In this document: piece by piece, positions 21,736 through 21,863 of the stretch | Position numbering within the stretch: the stretch's first letter is position 1 | Layout of the letters: the number at the start of each line of letters is the position of its first letter | Source of the DNA: Candidatus Peregrinibacteria bacterium | Lineage (GTDB): Bacteria; Patescibacteriota; Gracilibacteria; UBA1369; UBA12463 | Direction: 5' to 3' | NCBI GenBank assembly: GCA_016215735.1 | Contig: JACRIA010000010.1 | Coordinates: 1-21,863, forward strand | DNA length: 21,863 nucleotides | Translations under genes and position numbers: made by a program | The notes under the pieces: model-generated | What the model saw: the letters and a program-made list of their open reading frames with translations, nothing else | Database searches by the model: none | Told to the model about the DNA's origin: nothing

Positions 21736-21863
21736 CAAGTTTGCTGCTGACGCAGTAAGACAAGCTTGCTGCTGACGCAGTAAGACAAGCTTGCTGCTGA
21801 CGCAGTAAGACAAGCTTGCTGCTGACGCAGTAAGACAAGCTTGCTGCTGACGCAGTAAGACAA
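21736..21863. repeat. 25-bp tandem repeat upstream of the HPF-sigma gene, running off the window
   Basis: The unit TTGCTGCTGACGCAGTAAGACAAGC starts at 21741, 21766, 21791, 21816 and 21841 without spacers. Copies after the first are identical; the copy nearest the gene is bordered by a variant (AACAAGT for GACAAGC). Each contains CTGC-TGAC-GCAG and an AAGCTT joint. A period of 25 is not a multiple of three, so it is not a coding repeat. It occupies the promoter region of the gene. Confidence 0.85.

Noticed and set aside
21736..21863. CRISPR array
   Set aside because: The 25-bp units follow each other directly with no variable spacers, and no cas gene is present.
20700..21863. Longer reading frame extending the HPF-sigma protein by 50 residues
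   Set aside because: The extra part is the 25-bp tandem repeat read through in changing frames. The HPF-like sequence begins at the ATG at 21713.

Overview
The window looks like chromosomal DNA from a Candidate Phyla Radiation (Patescibacteria) bacterium; this is inferred, not proven. The reasons are: tightly packed genes with gaps of 0 to 4 nt at several junctions; almost no Shine-Dalgarno sequences, with -10 boxes only 6 to 21 nt before many start codons; compact divergent versions of housekeeping proteins (LigA, DnaX, MnmA, YchF); and many small GC-rich palindromes in an otherwise AT-leaning sequence. TGA is used as a normal stop, so the TGA-to-glycine recoding of Gracilibacteria/Absconditabacteria is not in use.

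Left part (1-5260). The 3' end of polX is followed by an accessory module: a vWA-domain membrane protein with a lipobox (882-2072), a large tubulin/FtsZ-superfamily GTPase with a cysteine-rich C-terminus (2139-4733) and a small unknown protein (4922-5251). Each has its own near-consensus sigma-70 promoter, and all three promoters carry an ACCTA motif just after the -10 box. Behind the tubulin-like gene lies a 75-nt, 92%-identical, mostly synonymous copy of the polX 3' end. The module is therefore bracketed by direct repeats, as if a cassette had been inserted at the end of polX.

Middle (5279-11633). A GT4 glycosyltransferase, an HNH-nuclease protein, dnaX (clamp-loader tau, with a possible frameshift site for a gamma form), ligA (convergent with dnaX, zero gap) and a conserved-looking 164-aa protein. 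ligA and the 164-aa gene diverge from one symmetric -10 palindrome.

Right part (11634-21863). A sortase and a lipoprotein made of five ~50-residue repeats; mnmA carrying an in-frame insertion of two palindromic repeat units; a bifunctional-type RelA/SpoT protein ending in four transmembrane helices; a cdaA-cdaR-ychF operon (c-di-AMP synthesis plus the YchF ATPase); a 335-nt gap packed with five hairpins between inverted decamer repeats; and a gene that appears to fuse an HPF/RaiA ribosome-hibernation domain to an ECF-sigma-like domain. The last gene is preceded by a 25-bp tandem repeat running off the window. Two alarmone systems (ppGpp and c-di-AMP) and a ribosome-hibernation/sigma-like fusion lie within about 7 kb, which suggests but does not prove a shared stress and growth-control neighbourhood.

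The best candidates for undescribed biology are the HPF-sigma fusion, the vWA/tubulin-like module with its polX footprint, the membrane-anchored RSH, and the family of palindromic elements found both inside genes and between them.
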